Shown here one piece after another: positions 27,528-34,506 of a stretch of DNA of 34,506 nt. The position numbers and the translations under genes are program-made. The stretch covers positions 1-34,506 of IMG/VR virus record IMGVR_UViG_3300036719_003187. One strand, written 5' to 3'. Under the pieces are notes generated by a model. That model searched no databases. It saw only the letters and a list, made by a program, of their open reading frames with translations, and was not told the origin of the DNA. The DNA comes from a virus. The number at the start of each line of letters is the position of its first letter. Position 1 is the first letter of the stretch.

Positions 27528-28397
27528 ATGATTGGATATAATAAATTGGGAAACAATGGCCGTTTGGGTAATCAAATGTTTCAATATGCCTCATTAAGAG
27601 GAATTGCGGCAAAACATGGATATGAATGGTGTATTCCTCCTGAAAATTGTGTGAACGATTCAAACTATGGTTTGTTTGAAACATTTGAGATGACTAATGT
27701 AAAACCACACAATATTGGATACGTGAATGGACCTACAATTCAAGAATCCAATCATAATTTAGATTCAAATTTATTTGACAAATGTCCAGATAATGTAAAC
27801 ATACATGGATATTTGCAAACCGAGAAATATTTTAAACATATAAAAGAACAAATTCTTGAAGATTTTGCATTTAAAAAAGATTACTTAGATCCTTGTAAAA
27901 ATTTTATTGAAAGTTTGGATAGGCCACCTATCTTTTTACATATTCGCAGAACAGATGCTGTTGGTAGGGAAAAATTTCATCCAAGACTTCCTTTGTCCTA
28001 TTTTGAAGAGGCACTCTCAAATTGGAGTGAAGATATTCCTGTATTTGTATCGACAGACGATCTTGCTTGGTGCAAATCTCAAACTTTTTTTGACCAAGAC
28101 AGATTTCTTTTTAATGAATCAAATGATAGATATTCATATCAAACAATTGATGGAACTGGTGTTATGCAAAATACACTTCTACCTCAGGTTGATTTGTGTT
28201 TAATGAGTTTATGTCATGGTGGAATTATTGCAAATTCTTCATCTTTTTCTTGGTGGGGCGCCTGGCTTCAAAATGGTAAGGGACCAATTATTGCACCAAA
28301 TCCCAAAACTTGGTTTGGACCTCAACTTTCACATCTAAATACGTGCGATATGATTCCTGAAAATTGGAAGATTCAAACTTGTAATAATATAATTTAA
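27528..28397 (+). CDS. GT11-family fucosyltransferase-like protein, copy 2
   Basis: The 289-aa protein starts directly after the stop of copy 1. Motifs: NGRLGNQMFQYASLRGIA (about residues 9-26), HIRRTD, and SSSFSWWGAWL with LCLMSLC just before. It is closer to copy 3 (30022) than to copy 1: both share GYEWCIP and LCLMSLC. The HIRRTD has Thr where GT11 usually has Gly. Expected to be a cytoplasmic enzyme transferring L-fucose or an analogue such as L-galactose from a GDP donor. Confidence 0.87.
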   Translation: MIGYNKLGNNGRLGNQMFQYASLRGIAAKHGYEWCIPPENCVNDSNYGLFETFEMTNVKPHNIGYVNGPTIQESNHNLDSNLFDKCPDNVNIHGYLQTEKYFKHIKEQILEDFAFKKDYLDPCKNFIESLDRPPIFLHIRRTDAVGREKFHPRLPLSYFEEALSNWSEDIPVFVSTDDLAWCKSQTFFDQDRFLFNESNDRYSYQTIDGTGVMQNTLLPQVDLCLMSLCHGGIIANSSSFSWWGAWLQNGKGPIIAPNPKTWFGPQLSHLNTCDMIPENWKIQTCNNII

Positions 28398-28420
28398 AAA
28401 ATACCACGAATTTGTTTTAA

Positions 28421-29224
28421 ATGTTAGATAATTTAACCTTTGTAACTCCTCTTCAAATTGAAAGTAATGATAGATTGAGAAATTCCATCACAGTATTTTC
28501 TTACTTATCCAAAAATTTTCCTGAATCAAATATTATTATTAAAGAAATTGATACGGAATCAAAATTTATTAAATATGCATTACCCAAAATTAAAGATAAT
28601 TGTGATGCAAAAAATATAAATCATATTTTTGAATATCATGAAGGTTTATTTAATAAATCAAAAACCATAAATGATATGGTTTTAATGTCAAATACTGATA
28701 TAGTTTTTAATTATGATGTTGATGTTATGCTTCCATTAGAGACATATCAAAAATCTTATGATATGATATCTGTCGGACAATGTGATATAGTATATCCGTA
28801 TGGTTCAGGAATTTATCAATATAATGTTTTAAATTTTGATGACCACTTTGTCAATTTTATATCTTCTCAATTTGATTTAATTCAATTAATACCATTTAGT
28901 CAAAGATGTCCATCTGTTCAGGGATGGTGTCAAATGTTTGATAAAAAAAAGTTTCTGGAATTTTATGGTTTTAATGAGAATTTTATATTTGTTGGTTATG
29001 AAGATACTGAGTTTTTGTATCGGACGAGTGTATTGGGAGCAAGAATAGGTAGAGTCAATGACGATATATATCATTTAGACCACATAAGAGTACACAACAA
29101 AAATTATAGTGATAAGGAATTTTATGAAAAAAATATTATGTTGTGGGAATGGATGAGATGCCAAGACAAAAAATCCATTGAAAATTATTATAATAATCAA
29201 AACTATACTAATAGATTTAAATGA
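28421..29224 (+). CDS. GT-A-type glycosyltransferase with DxD motif, copy 1
   Basis: The 267-aa protein has FNYDVDVMLP with the metal-binding DxD at residues 99-101, and FIFVGYEDTEF with the GxED motif at 192-195, followed by HLDHIR. This order (DxD, then GxED as catalytic base region, then a late His) resembles GT7/GT27 galactosyl- or GalNAc-transferases and chondroitin-type polymerases. It is a near relative of the next gene, with both motifs at identical positions. A 23-nt gap separates it from the upstream GT11 gene. The donor is probably a UDP-sugar. Confidence 0.7.
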   Translation: MLDNLTFVTPLQIESNDRLRNSITVFSYLSKNFPESNIIIKEIDTESKFIKYALPKIKDNCDAKNINHIFEYHEGLFNKSKTINDMVLMSNTDIVFNYDVDVMLPLETYQKSYDMISVGQCDIVYPYGSGIYQYNVLNFDDHFVNFISSQFDLIQLIPFSQRCPSVQGWCQMFDKKKFLEFYGFNENFIFVGYEDTEFLYRTSVLGARIGRVNDDIYHLDHIRVHNKNYSDKEFYEKNIMLWEWMRCQDKKSIENYYNNQNYTNRFK

Positions 29225-30021
29225 ATTTAACTTTTTTGATTCCATCAAAATTAGAAAGTGAGGATAGAGTTAGAAATTTATCAACGGTTTTAATTTATCT
29301 TTTATCAAAATTTGATGCTTATGTATTTGTTAAGGAGTGTGATTTTACTCCTAAATTTGAAACTTTTGTATCTCCTTATCTAATTGAAAAATTCGGAGAT
29401 ATTCCTAAAAAACTTAAATATTTTTATGAAAAACAAGAGTCTCCTTTTTTCCATAAAACAAAAATTCTCAATGATTTAATATTGCAATCAAATACTGAGA
29501 TTGTTTGTAATTATGATACTGATGTTTTATTTCCAAATTCAAGTATCATTAAATCATATGAAATGATTGATTCTGGGCAATCAGATGCGGTTTACCCTTA
29601 TGGTTGTGGTGTATATCAAAAAGCAATAGAATATTCGGATAAAACTTTTAAAAATTTCATTAATTCTGATTTGGATATTAAATATCTGGATCAATTTAGT
29701 AAAATTAATAACTCAACTATTGGGTGGTGTCAATTTATTAGAAAAAGAAATTATGTTGATTCATTTATGATGAATGAAAATTTTCATGCGTGGGGTCCTG
29801 AAGATTGTGAACTTTATTATCGTTTAAATTTTTTGGGAAATAAAGTTGACAGAATCAATGATTACGTTTATCATTTGGAACATACTAGGTCTAATGACTC
29901 TTGGTTTTCTAATCCAATGTGGAAAGAAAATACTGAATTGTGGAATTGGATTAGATCTCAACCAAAAGAATCTTTATTAAGTTATTACAAAAATCAAGAT
30001 TATATAAAATGGAGAATTTAG
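29221..30021 (+). CDS. GT-A-type glycosyltransferase with DxD motif, copy 2
   Basis: The 266-aa paralog of the preceding gene keeps the DxD (YDTD, residues 98-101) and WGPED (191-195), and shares the start pattern ED/NDRxRN near residue 15, VYPYGxGxYQ, and the end WxWxRxQxKxSxxxYYxNQxY. Copy 2 has Gly-Pro-Glu-Asp where copy 1 has Gly-Tyr-Glu-Asp; the former is nearer the usual GWGxED form. The start overlaps the previous stop (ATGA). Adjacent duplicates that both keep their motifs suggest successive sugar additions. Confidence 0.7.
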   Translation: MNLTFLIPSKLESEDRVRNLSTVLIYLLSKFDAYVFVKECDFTPKFETFVSPYLIEKFGDIPKKLKYFYEKQESPFFHKTKILNDLILQSNTEIVCNYDTDVLFPNSSIIKSYEMIDSGQSDAVYPYGCGVYQKAIEYSDKTFKNFINSDLDIKYLDQFSKINNSTIGWCQFIRKRNYVDSFMMNENFHAWGPEDCELYYRLNFLGNKVDRINDYVYHLEHTRSNDSWFSNPMWKENTELWNWIRSQPKESLLSYYKNQDYIKWRI

Positions 30022-30831
30022 ATGTTAGCTTTTAATCATTTGGGTAGATTGGGCAGATTAGGGAATCAAATGTTTCAGTATGCAGCGGTTCGTGGCATTG
30101 CTGCAAATAAAGGATATGAATGGTGTATTCCAAATCATGATCAAGAAGTTGATGATGGAATCGGAAATAAATTACGAACAGAAATATTTGATTGTTTTAA
30201 TCTCACAAATCTTTCAAAAAGAAACATTTTTGTTCTTGACAGAGGATATGCTCCTATTGTTCAAGAAAAATTTTTTCATTTTGATCAAGAACTTTTTGAT
30301 CTTTGTCCCAATGAAGTTTCTTTATATGGATTTTTTCAATCTGAAAAGTGGTTTAAAAATATAGAGAATCAAATAAGGGATGATTTTTCTTTTAAAGATG
30401 AAATTTTAAGTCCTTGTTTGGAAATGATATATCAAGTTGATAAACCAATTTCTCTTCATATTAGGAGAGGGGATTTTCTTTTAAATAATAAAAATCATCC
30501 ACCACAATCAATAGAATATTATGAAAATGCTTTGGCTCACTTTGATAATCATCGTCAAGTATTAGTTTTTTCAGACGATCCAAGTTGGTGTAACGAACAA
30601 CCTATATTTGCCGATGAAAGATTTCTGATTGCTGAAGGAAATTCCAATTATGTTGATTTATGTTTAATGTCTCTTTGTTCTTCTCATATTATTGCTAATT
30701 CTACTTTTTCTTGGTGGGGTGCTTGGTTATCTGGCACAAAAGATGTGATTGCTCCTCAAAATTGGTTTGGTCCAAATCTAAACCAAAATAATACTAAAGA
30801 TTTATATTGTGATGGATGGGAAATAATCTAA
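30022..30831 (+). CDS. GT11-family fucosyltransferase-like protein, copy 3
   Basis: The 269-aa protein has GRLGNQMFQYAAVRGIA (about residues 11-27), SLHIRRGDF and ANSTFSWWGAWL: all three GT11 motifs in standard form, including the HxRRGD that copy 1 lacks. It follows copy 2 of the DxD enzyme with no gap (stop TAG directly before ATG) and overlaps the next start (TAATG). Of the three GT11 copies it is the most canonical and the best choice for an activity test. Confidence 0.88.
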   Translation: MLAFNHLGRLGRLGNQMFQYAAVRGIAANKGYEWCIPNHDQEVDDGIGNKLRTEIFDCFNLTNLSKRNIFVLDRGYAPIVQEKFFHFDQELFDLCPNEVSLYGFFQSEKWFKNIENQIRDDFSFKDEILSPCLEMIYQVDKPISLHIRRGDFLLNNKNHPPQSIEYYENALAHFDNHRQVLVFSDDPSWCNEQPIFADERFLIAEGNSNYVDLCLMSLCSSHIIANSTFSWWGAWLSGTKDVIAPQNWFGPNLNQNNTKDLYCDGWEII

Positions 30832-31628
30832 TGGATAAAAATAAATCAACTTATAAACTTAAAGGTATTGGTCCAATTTATTATCTTAATCTTGATGGGC
30901 AACCAGAAAGAAGACAGTATATGGAAGACCAATTCAAGTATTGGGAAATTGAAAATTATACTCGTATCTCTGCATATGATGGTCGTGAAGATGACTTAAG
31001 TGATATTCTTGTAGGACGTTACCCTGAAATGATGACTTCGGGTGAAGTTGGATGTATCACTTCTCATCTTAAAGCAATTAAACATTGGTACGAAACATCT
31101 GATAGTCCTTATGCAGTGATTATGGAAGATGATTGTAATTTAGATTTAGTGAAGTATTGGAATTTTACTTGGAATGATTTTTATGCTCATATTCCTTATG
31201 ATTGGGATGTAATTCAGATTGCTATTATTTGTACCGGAGACATACACGTTAAGCTTCATAAAAGGTTTGTAAATGATTTCTCAACTGCCTGCTATTTGAT
31301 TAATCGGCATCATGCAGAAAAAATTTTAAAATTTCACGTTCGTGGAGAAAAGTATAAACTTGATAATGGGGTTAAGCCTCGTCCTGTTGCTGATGATTTG
31401 ATTTATAATTCTGGAAATACTTATTCTATTCCTCTTCTTCTTTATAGAATTGAATTGGGATCCTCTATTCACCCAGAGCATATTGATGCTTTTCATATGG
31501 GTAACCATAAAGCACTTTCTCAATTTTGGGAACAAAATGGTGCTAATATCGATATTCGGGATTATATGAATTACGATCCTTATCTTGGTAGGATAACTGA
31601 AAATTCTGCTGCTCAGCAAAACTCTTGA
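30831..31628 (+). CDS. GT25-family glycosyltransferase (LPS galactosyltransferase type)
   Basis: The 265-aa protein has YYLNLDGQPERR (residues 17-28), SGEVGCITSHLKAI (about 70-83) and AVIMEDDC with EDD at 99-101. These are the GT25 signatures found in LPS and collagen-type galactosyltransferases, which use UDP-galactose or UDP-glucose. ATG 30831 is chosen for its TAATG overlap; an in-frame ATG at 30816 would add five residues. Codon use is less A/T-extreme than the genes before it. The -35 box of the porin promoter lies at its stop codon. Confidence 0.87.
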   Translation: MDKNKSTYKLKGIGPIYYLNLDGQPERRQYMEDQFKYWEIENYTRISAYDGREDDLSDILVGRYPEMMTSGEVGCITSHLKAIKHWYETSDSPYAVIMEDDCNLDLVKYWNFTWNDFYAHIPYDWDVIQIAIICTGDIHVKLHKRFVNDFSTACYLINRHHAEKILKFHVRGEKYKLDNGVKPRPVADDLIYNSGNTYSIPLLLYRIELGSSIHPEHIDAFHMGNHKALSQFWEQNGANIDIRDYMNYDPYLGRITENSAAQQNS

Positions 31629-31653
31629 CACAGTAAAAGATATGTATTATACT
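31625..31653 (+). promoter_or_regulatory. Sigma70-type promoter of the porin gene
   Basis: TTGACA (31625-31630) overlaps the stop codon of the GT25 gene, then a 17-nt spacer and TATACT (31648-31653). CTAAATA (31652-31658), a late-like element, overlaps the -10, so the gene may be read both early and late. Confidence 0.75.
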
Positions 31654-31663
31654 AAATAAGTAC

Positions 31664-31688
31664 TTAAGAATTCTGTTGTAATTCTTAA
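31664..31688 (+). repeat. Perfect 9-bp inverted repeat in the porin leader
   Basis: TTAAGAATT (31664-31672) and AATTCTTAA (31680-31688) with a 7-nt centre lie about 4 nt downstream of the expected start (near 31660) and 37 nt before the ATG. It could be an operator or a 5' stabilising hairpin. Confidence 0.7.
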
Positions 31689-31724
31689 CATTTAAATGTC
31701 GTTTAGTACTAAAAAACAAACTTT

Positions 31725-33203
31725 ATGAAACTCAATCAACTGATGCTTGCACCTGTTGCTCTGGGAATGGTTGCTCCTGTTGCTGCGAATGCCGCAGAAC
31801 TGAATATGGTAGCAGTCAATCAATACTCCGAGAGTCAGGTTACAAGTATTTCTCAATTCTCTGATGTCCGTCCTACCGATTGGGCATATCAGGCACTTAA
31901 CAACCTTGTAGATCGTTATGGTTGTGTTGCTGGTTATCCCAATGGTACCTTTGGTGGTGGTAAGGCAATGACTCGTTTTGAGGCAGCTGCTCTTCTGAAT
32001 GCTTGCCTTGATCGTGTATCAGAAACCACTGACGAACTTCGTCGTCTTCTTAATGAATTTCAAGGAGAACTTGCTGTTCTTCGTGGTCGTGTTGATGGAC
32101 TGGAAAAGAGAGTTGGTGTTCTTCAAGCACAACAATTTTCCACTACCACTAAACTCAAAGGTGAAGCAAACTTTGTTCTTGGTGGTGTAAATGGTGCCCA
32201 ACTTCGTAACGGAACTCAAGTTGGAAACACTGCTTTTAACTATGACCTTCGTCTGAACTTTGATACTTCATTCACTGGTAAAGATCTGCTTCGCACTCGT
32301 CTGCGTAGTGGTAATTTCAGTGCTCAACCTTTCGGTTCTTCGGGTTCGCTGTTCAAACTGGATAAGGCAGAAACCACTGCTGATGGTGTAATCATTGACC
32401 GTCTGTATTATAGTTTCCCTGCACTTGCAAAGGGTGTAACTGTGACTGCTGGTGCTCTGGTTCGTAATACCGAAATGACGTGGATTCCTTCTGCATACAA
32501 ATCGGAAATTCTTGACTTCTTCCAAGTTGCTGGTGCTCCTGGTGTCTATAACAAGGCAACTGGTCAAGGTTTTGGTATTCAGTATGTTCAACCTGGTAAG
32601 AAAGGTGGCATCGTTGCTGGTCTGAACTATGTTGCTCAAGATGGTGACAATAGTTCAACTGGTGTATTCAATTCCACTGGTGGTCTGAATACTCTGGCAC
32701 AACTTGGTTATCGTGCTCCTAACTGGGGGGTCGCTTTCGGTTATCGTTACGGCACTCAAGGCACTCGTATTCGTACCTTTAATGGTCTGAATGGTGCTAA
32801 TGGAACTCTCGGCGCAAATCAAGGTTCTAACGGTTATGCAATCAATGCTTACTGGCAACCTGTTCAGTCTGGTATTGTTCCTTCTGTTTCACTTGCTTAT
32901 GGTTGGAACTATGTTGCAGGGCCTTCTACTCCTAATAATGCAACCAATTCCCAAACCTGGATGGCAGGACTTCAATGGAATGATGTTTTTGCAAAGGGTA
33001 ATGGTGCTGGATTTGCTGTTGGACAACCTGGCAATGCACAGGGTCTCTCTGCAAATGCAACAATGTGGGAAGTGTTCTATAAGTATCGTGTAAGTGATAA
33101 TATCAGTATCACTCCCGCACTCTTCTATGTTTCCAACAACCAAGCATTCTCTGGTACTTCCAGTAATGTTGGTGGTGTGATTCAAACCAAATTCACGTTC
33201 TGA
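31725..33203 (+). CDS. Cyanobacterial-type SLH-domain outer-membrane porin (Som-like)
   Basis: The 492-aa protein has a signal peptide with cleavage expected after residue 23 (VAANA|AELN), then an SLH domain (about 44-95: FSDVRPTDWAYQALNNLVDR, GCVAGYPNGTF, MTRFEAAALLNACLDRV), a coiled-coil linker (about 100-135), and a beta-barrel to a C-terminal Phe (QTKFTF). This is the complete plan of Synechococcus SomA/SomB porins, in which the SLH domain binds peptidoglycan-linked polymer. Codon use is richer in C and G than the neighbouring glycan genes, consistent with capture from a host. It would alter outer-membrane transport or receptor make-up in the infected cell. Confidence 0.92.
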   Translation: MKLNQLMLAPVALGMVAPVAANAAELNMVAVNQYSESQVTSISQFSDVRPTDWAYQALNNLVDRYGCVAGYPNGTFGGGKAMTRFEAAALLNACLDRVSETTDELRRLLNEFQGELAVLRGRVDGLEKRVGVLQAQQFSTTTKLKGEANFVLGGVNGAQLRNGTQVGNTAFNYDLRLNFDTSFTGKDLLRTRLRSGNFSAQPFGSSGSLFKLDKAETTADGVIIDRLYYSFPALAKGVTVTAGALVRNTEMTWIPSAYKSEILDFFQVAGAPGVYNKATGQGFGIQYVQPGKKGGIVAGLNYVAQDGDNSSTGVFNSTGGLNTLAQLGYRAPNWGVAFGYRYGTQGTRIRTFNGLNGANGTLGANQGSNGYAINAYWQPVQSGIVPSVSLAYGWNYVAGPSTPNNATNSQTWMAGLQWNDVFAKGNGAGFAVGQPGNAQGLSANATMWEVFYKYRVSDNISITPALFYVSNNQAFSGTSSNVGGVIQTKFTF

Positions 33204-33206
33204 TAA

Positions 33207-33225
33207 TCACTCATAAGTTGAGTGA
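33207..33225 (+). repeat. Inverted repeat after the porin gene
   Basis: TCACTCA (33207-33213) and TGAGTGA (33219-33225) are perfect 7-bp arms with a 5-nt loop, directly before the main terminator; the pair forms tandem hairpins at the 3' end of the porin RNA. Confidence 0.75.
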
Positions 33226-33253
33226 AACCACCCCCTTCTGGGGTGGTTTTTTT
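33226..33253 (+). terminator. Intrinsic terminator of the porin gene
   Basis: AACCACCCC (33226-33234) and GGGGTGGTT (33240-33248) form a 9-bp stem with a 5-nt loop; the T-run is 33247-33253. Confidence 0.95.
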
Positions 33254-33274
33254 ATGAATTGAAAACATAGGGGC

Positions 33275-33303
33275 TTGACACTTCTTTATTTTTTCTATAT
33301 AAT
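33275..33303 (+). promoter_or_regulatory. Consensus sigma70 promoter of the hli genes
   Basis: Exact TTGACA (33275-33280), a 17-nt spacer and exact TATAAT (33298-33303). AATTG/CAATT (33301-33315) is a small inverted repeat at the expected start site near 33310. Confidence 0.87.
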
Positions 33304-33330
33304 TGTGTAACAATTCGTAATAAAACGAAA

Positions 33331-33540
33331 ATGACTGTAACAACTAACGAACGTGGTCAGCAAAATATGTTTGCGAAAGAACCACAAATGTACATCTCTC
33401 AATCCGATGCAGAACGTTATGCACTTCAAACACATGCTGAACGTGCCGAACTTGCAAATTCACGATGGGCAATGGTCGGCATTATTGCTGGGTTTATTTC
33501 TTATGCTATCACTGGTAAACTCTTCTTCGGAATCTTCTGA
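33331..33540 (+). CDS. hli: High-light-inducible protein (Hli), 69 aa
   Basis: The C-terminal half has the chlorophyll-binding signature AELANSRWAMVGIIAGFISY (residues 41-60), ending KLFFGIF. It is the usual single-helix Hli pattern ExxNxRxAMxG. The N-terminus is polar (MTVTTNERGQQ). Hli proteins bind chlorophyll and carotenoid and protect photosystems during light stress; cyanophages carry them to keep photosynthesis working during infection. It has a perfect consensus host-type promoter, consistent with early expression, and shares its last base with the next ATG. Confidence 0.95.
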   Translation: MTVTTNERGQQNMFAKEPQMYISQSDAERYALQTHAERAELANSRWAMVGIIAGFISYAITGKLFFGIF

Positions 33541-33626
33541 TGAATGAACTTATTTGGACAGTAACCACTGTTGCTTTTTTTGTGACTTTGGGTTATGCTG
33601 TGGAGAAACTTGCTGAAACTTATTGA
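33540..33626 (+). CDS. Tiny membrane peptide between hli genes, 28 aa
   Basis: The frame reads MNELIWTVTTVAFFVTLGYA then VEKLAETY: one short membrane segment with a polar end. It overlaps the hli stop (TGATG) and its own stop overlaps the next ATG (TGATG). The perfect coupling on both sides supports a real gene in the hli transcript. The size is like that of small photosystem subunits, but I see no specific match. Confidence 0.6.
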   Translation: MNELIWTVTTVAFFVTLGYAVEKLAETY

Positions 33627-33823
33627 TGCTTGGAAATCTTGAACCCGAAGAATCTGTGATGTCCACGGGTAGTTGGTTAGGAAAACTCTCAACTGCTATC
33701 CAAGAACTTCAAGAATCTGGTGCTTGGGATAATGATGACGAACTTAAAGTCTGTATTGCAGGCACTTTACCCAAAGACAAATTTATTGTAATTCAAAACA
33801 CTACTAAAAGAGGAGAAAACTAA
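33626..33823 (+). CDS. Small soluble protein in the hli operon, 65 aa
   Basis: The protein (MLGNLEPEESVMSTGSWLGK...) has a helix (LSTAIQELQESG) and a strand-rich part (ELKVCIAGTLPKDKFIVIQNTTK). The ATG is coupled to the preceding stop, and AGAGGAG at its 3' end serves the second hli. No family is recognised; cotranscription with hli suggests an early, photosynthesis-linked or general early role. Confidence 0.7.
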   Translation: MLGNLEPEESVMSTGSWLGKLSTAIQELQESGAWDNDDELKVCIAGTLPKDKFIVIQNTTKRGEN

Positions 33824-33942
33824 TGAAATTCGGATGGACTGAACAAAACGAAAAACTAAATGGAAGACTGGCAATGTTGGGATTTGTTATTGCCGTTGGC
33901 ACTTATCTCACAACTGGCCAGGTGGTGCCAGGAATTTGGTGA
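33823..33942 (+). CDS. hli: High-light-inducible protein (Hli), short form, 39 aa
   Basis: The 39-aa protein is almost only the Hli helix: NEKLNGRLAMLGFVIAVGTY (residues 9-28) with the ExxNGRxAMxG chlorophyll-binding motif, then LTTGQVVPGIW. The strong AGAGGAG lies 6 nt before the ATG, which overlaps the previous stop (TAATG). It differs from the 69-aa copy by its minimal N-terminus and by the exact NGR. It belongs to the compact cyanophage Hli group. Confidence 0.95.
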   Translation: MKFGWTEQNEKLNGRLAMLGFVIAVGTYLTTGQVVPGIW

Positions 33943-33949
33943 AATAAGA

Positions 33950-33973
33950 GGAGGGATAAAACCCTCCTTTTTT
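33950..33973 (+). terminator. Intrinsic terminator of the hli operon
   Basis: GGAGGG (33950-33955) and CCCTCC (33962-33967) form the stem, with a 6-nt loop and six T residues. Confidence 0.92.
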
Positions 33974-33981
33974 CATAAATA
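33974..33981 (+). promoter_or_regulatory. Late promoter (CATAAATA)
   Basis: CATAAATATAATG follows the T-run directly. The expected start near 33988 lies after the ATG at 33984, which favours the ATG at 34005 for the next gene. Confidence 0.65.
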
Positions 33982-34004
33982 TAATGCAGAGTTGTTTCAA
34001 ATAT

Positions 34005-34506
34005 ATGTTAGTAGATCTTCATAACTTTTTTAAGCATTATGATGAAAAGAATCCAAGGCACGTTGCTGCTGTAGAAAAACTTGAAAAGGACTTGCTTCTA
34101 AAAGCACAAGACTTAATTCAAGATGAATCTGAGTGGGTGAAGACTTTTAGATCAAAACCAGAAGTACCAAAATCAAATATCTTAACTGTTCCATTTTATC
34201 CACAAACAGATAACTATAGAGATGCAGATCGTACCTGCAACTCATCTGCTTGTGCGATGTGTTTAGAATATTTTAAACCTGGTACTCTTAAAGGAGCAAA
34301 GGGGGATGATGCCTACGTTCAAAAAGTTTTCGCAATCGGTGACACGACTGATCACTTGGTTCAAACCCGTGTTTTGGCGTCTTATGGCATTAAGTCACAT
34401 TTTAGTTATGGTCTATCTTTTAATGACCTTGACCGTGAGCTTGCTGCTGGGAGACCCGTGGTTATTGGGATTCTCCACCGTGGCACTTTATCTACTCCTA
34501 CTGGCG
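34005..34506 (+). CDS. C39-peptidase-like protein (3' truncated by window edge)
   Basis: The visible 167 residues begin MLVDLHNFFKHYDEKNPRHV, a helical head. Then comes a papain-like C39 fold pattern: TVPFYPQTDNYRDADRTCNSSACAMCLEY with a candidate catalytic Cys (in DRTCNSSAC), GDTTDHLVQTRVLASYG, and DRELAAGRPVVIGILHRGTL; the expected GGHM-type His lies beyond the window. Relatives in cyanophages are often called peptidase or cell-wall hydrolase-like and may be tail-associated. A late promoter stands upstream. An in-frame ATG at 33984 would add seven residues but precedes the expected transcription start. Confidence 0.75.
   Translation, partial: MLVDLHNFFKHYDEKNPRHVAAVEKLEKDLLLKAQDLIQDESEWVKTFRSKPEVPKSNILTVPFYPQTDNYRDADRTCNSSACAMCLEYFKPGTLKGAKGDDAYVQKVFAIGDTTDHLVQTRVLASYGIKSHFSYGLSFNDLDRELAAGRPVVIGILHRGTLSTPTG

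Noticed and set aside
33984-34004. ATG at 33984 as start of the C39-like protein
   Set aside because: It lies before the expected late transcription start (near 33988), so the ATG at 34005 is preferred.
1-34506. CRISPR array, insertion sequence, integrase or attachment site
   Set aside because: No regularly spaced repeats, transposase or integrase genes, or long terminal repeats are visible; the minus-strand tRNA-like stretch near 19632 alone is not enough to call an attachment site.

Overview
The window is part of the genome of a T4-like marine cyanophage (contractile-tailed, Kyanoviridae type), most likely infecting Synechococcus. The evidence is a T4-type replication and nucleotide set (gp41 helicase end, MazG, gp61 primase, NrdA, NrdB), TATAAATA-type late promoters, cyanophage high-light-inducible proteins, ten scattered phage tRNAs and a porin that looks like a Synechococcus Som protein. 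Every gene I can support is on the + strand, and genes are packed with ATGA, TGATG or TAATG stop/start overlaps.

Layout. 1-1237: helicase gp41 (3' end), MazG and two small conserved proteins. 1287-7884: a late block of virion or head-associated proteins. It holds two Ala/Lys-rich proteins with candidate prohead-protease sites, and a nucleotidyltransferase whose first residues look like a T4 capsid-targeting sequence. 7885-8058: a gap with two perfect inverted repeats and a sigma70-type promoter. 8059-12486: gp61, nrdA, nrdB. 12536-14918: small proteins, a GIY-YIG-like nuclease, a methyltransferase-fold protein, a secreted RlpA-like protein and a membrane protein. 14936-18794: an accessory zone of nine tRNAs (a tenth, Ala, is at 2292) mixed with an HNH nuclease, a Dps-like ferritin, small membrane and zinc proteins, a Phd-like antitoxin and a strongly structured non-coding stretch. 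18848-19741: small early-type genes and a second structured gap. 19767-31628: a twelve-gene carbohydrate operon. 31725-33203: a porin. 33331-33942: two Hli proteins with small partners. 34005-end: the start of a C39-peptidase-like protein.

How it may work together. The carbohydrate operon has one sigma70-type promoter. It encodes a GDP-mannose 3,5-epimerase-like enzyme, a HAD phosphatase, a fused adenylate-forming ligase/PLP aminotransferase, a UDP-sugar dehydrogenase and eight known or likely glycosyltransferases, four of them of fucosyltransferase families. No GDP-fucose synthesis gene is in the window, but the epimerase would give GDP-L-galactose, a 6-hydroxy analogue of GDP-fucose. An L-galactose-bearing glycan on the infected cell or the virion is therefore a testable idea. 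The porin next door, with its own promoter, also points to remodelling of the host envelope.

Two regulatory patterns recur. Near-consensus sigma70 promoters (TTGACA, mostly 17 nt, TATAAT-like) precede tRNAs, gp61, the RlpA-like gene, the glycan operon, the porin and hli. Several of these have the -35 box inside an inverted repeat.
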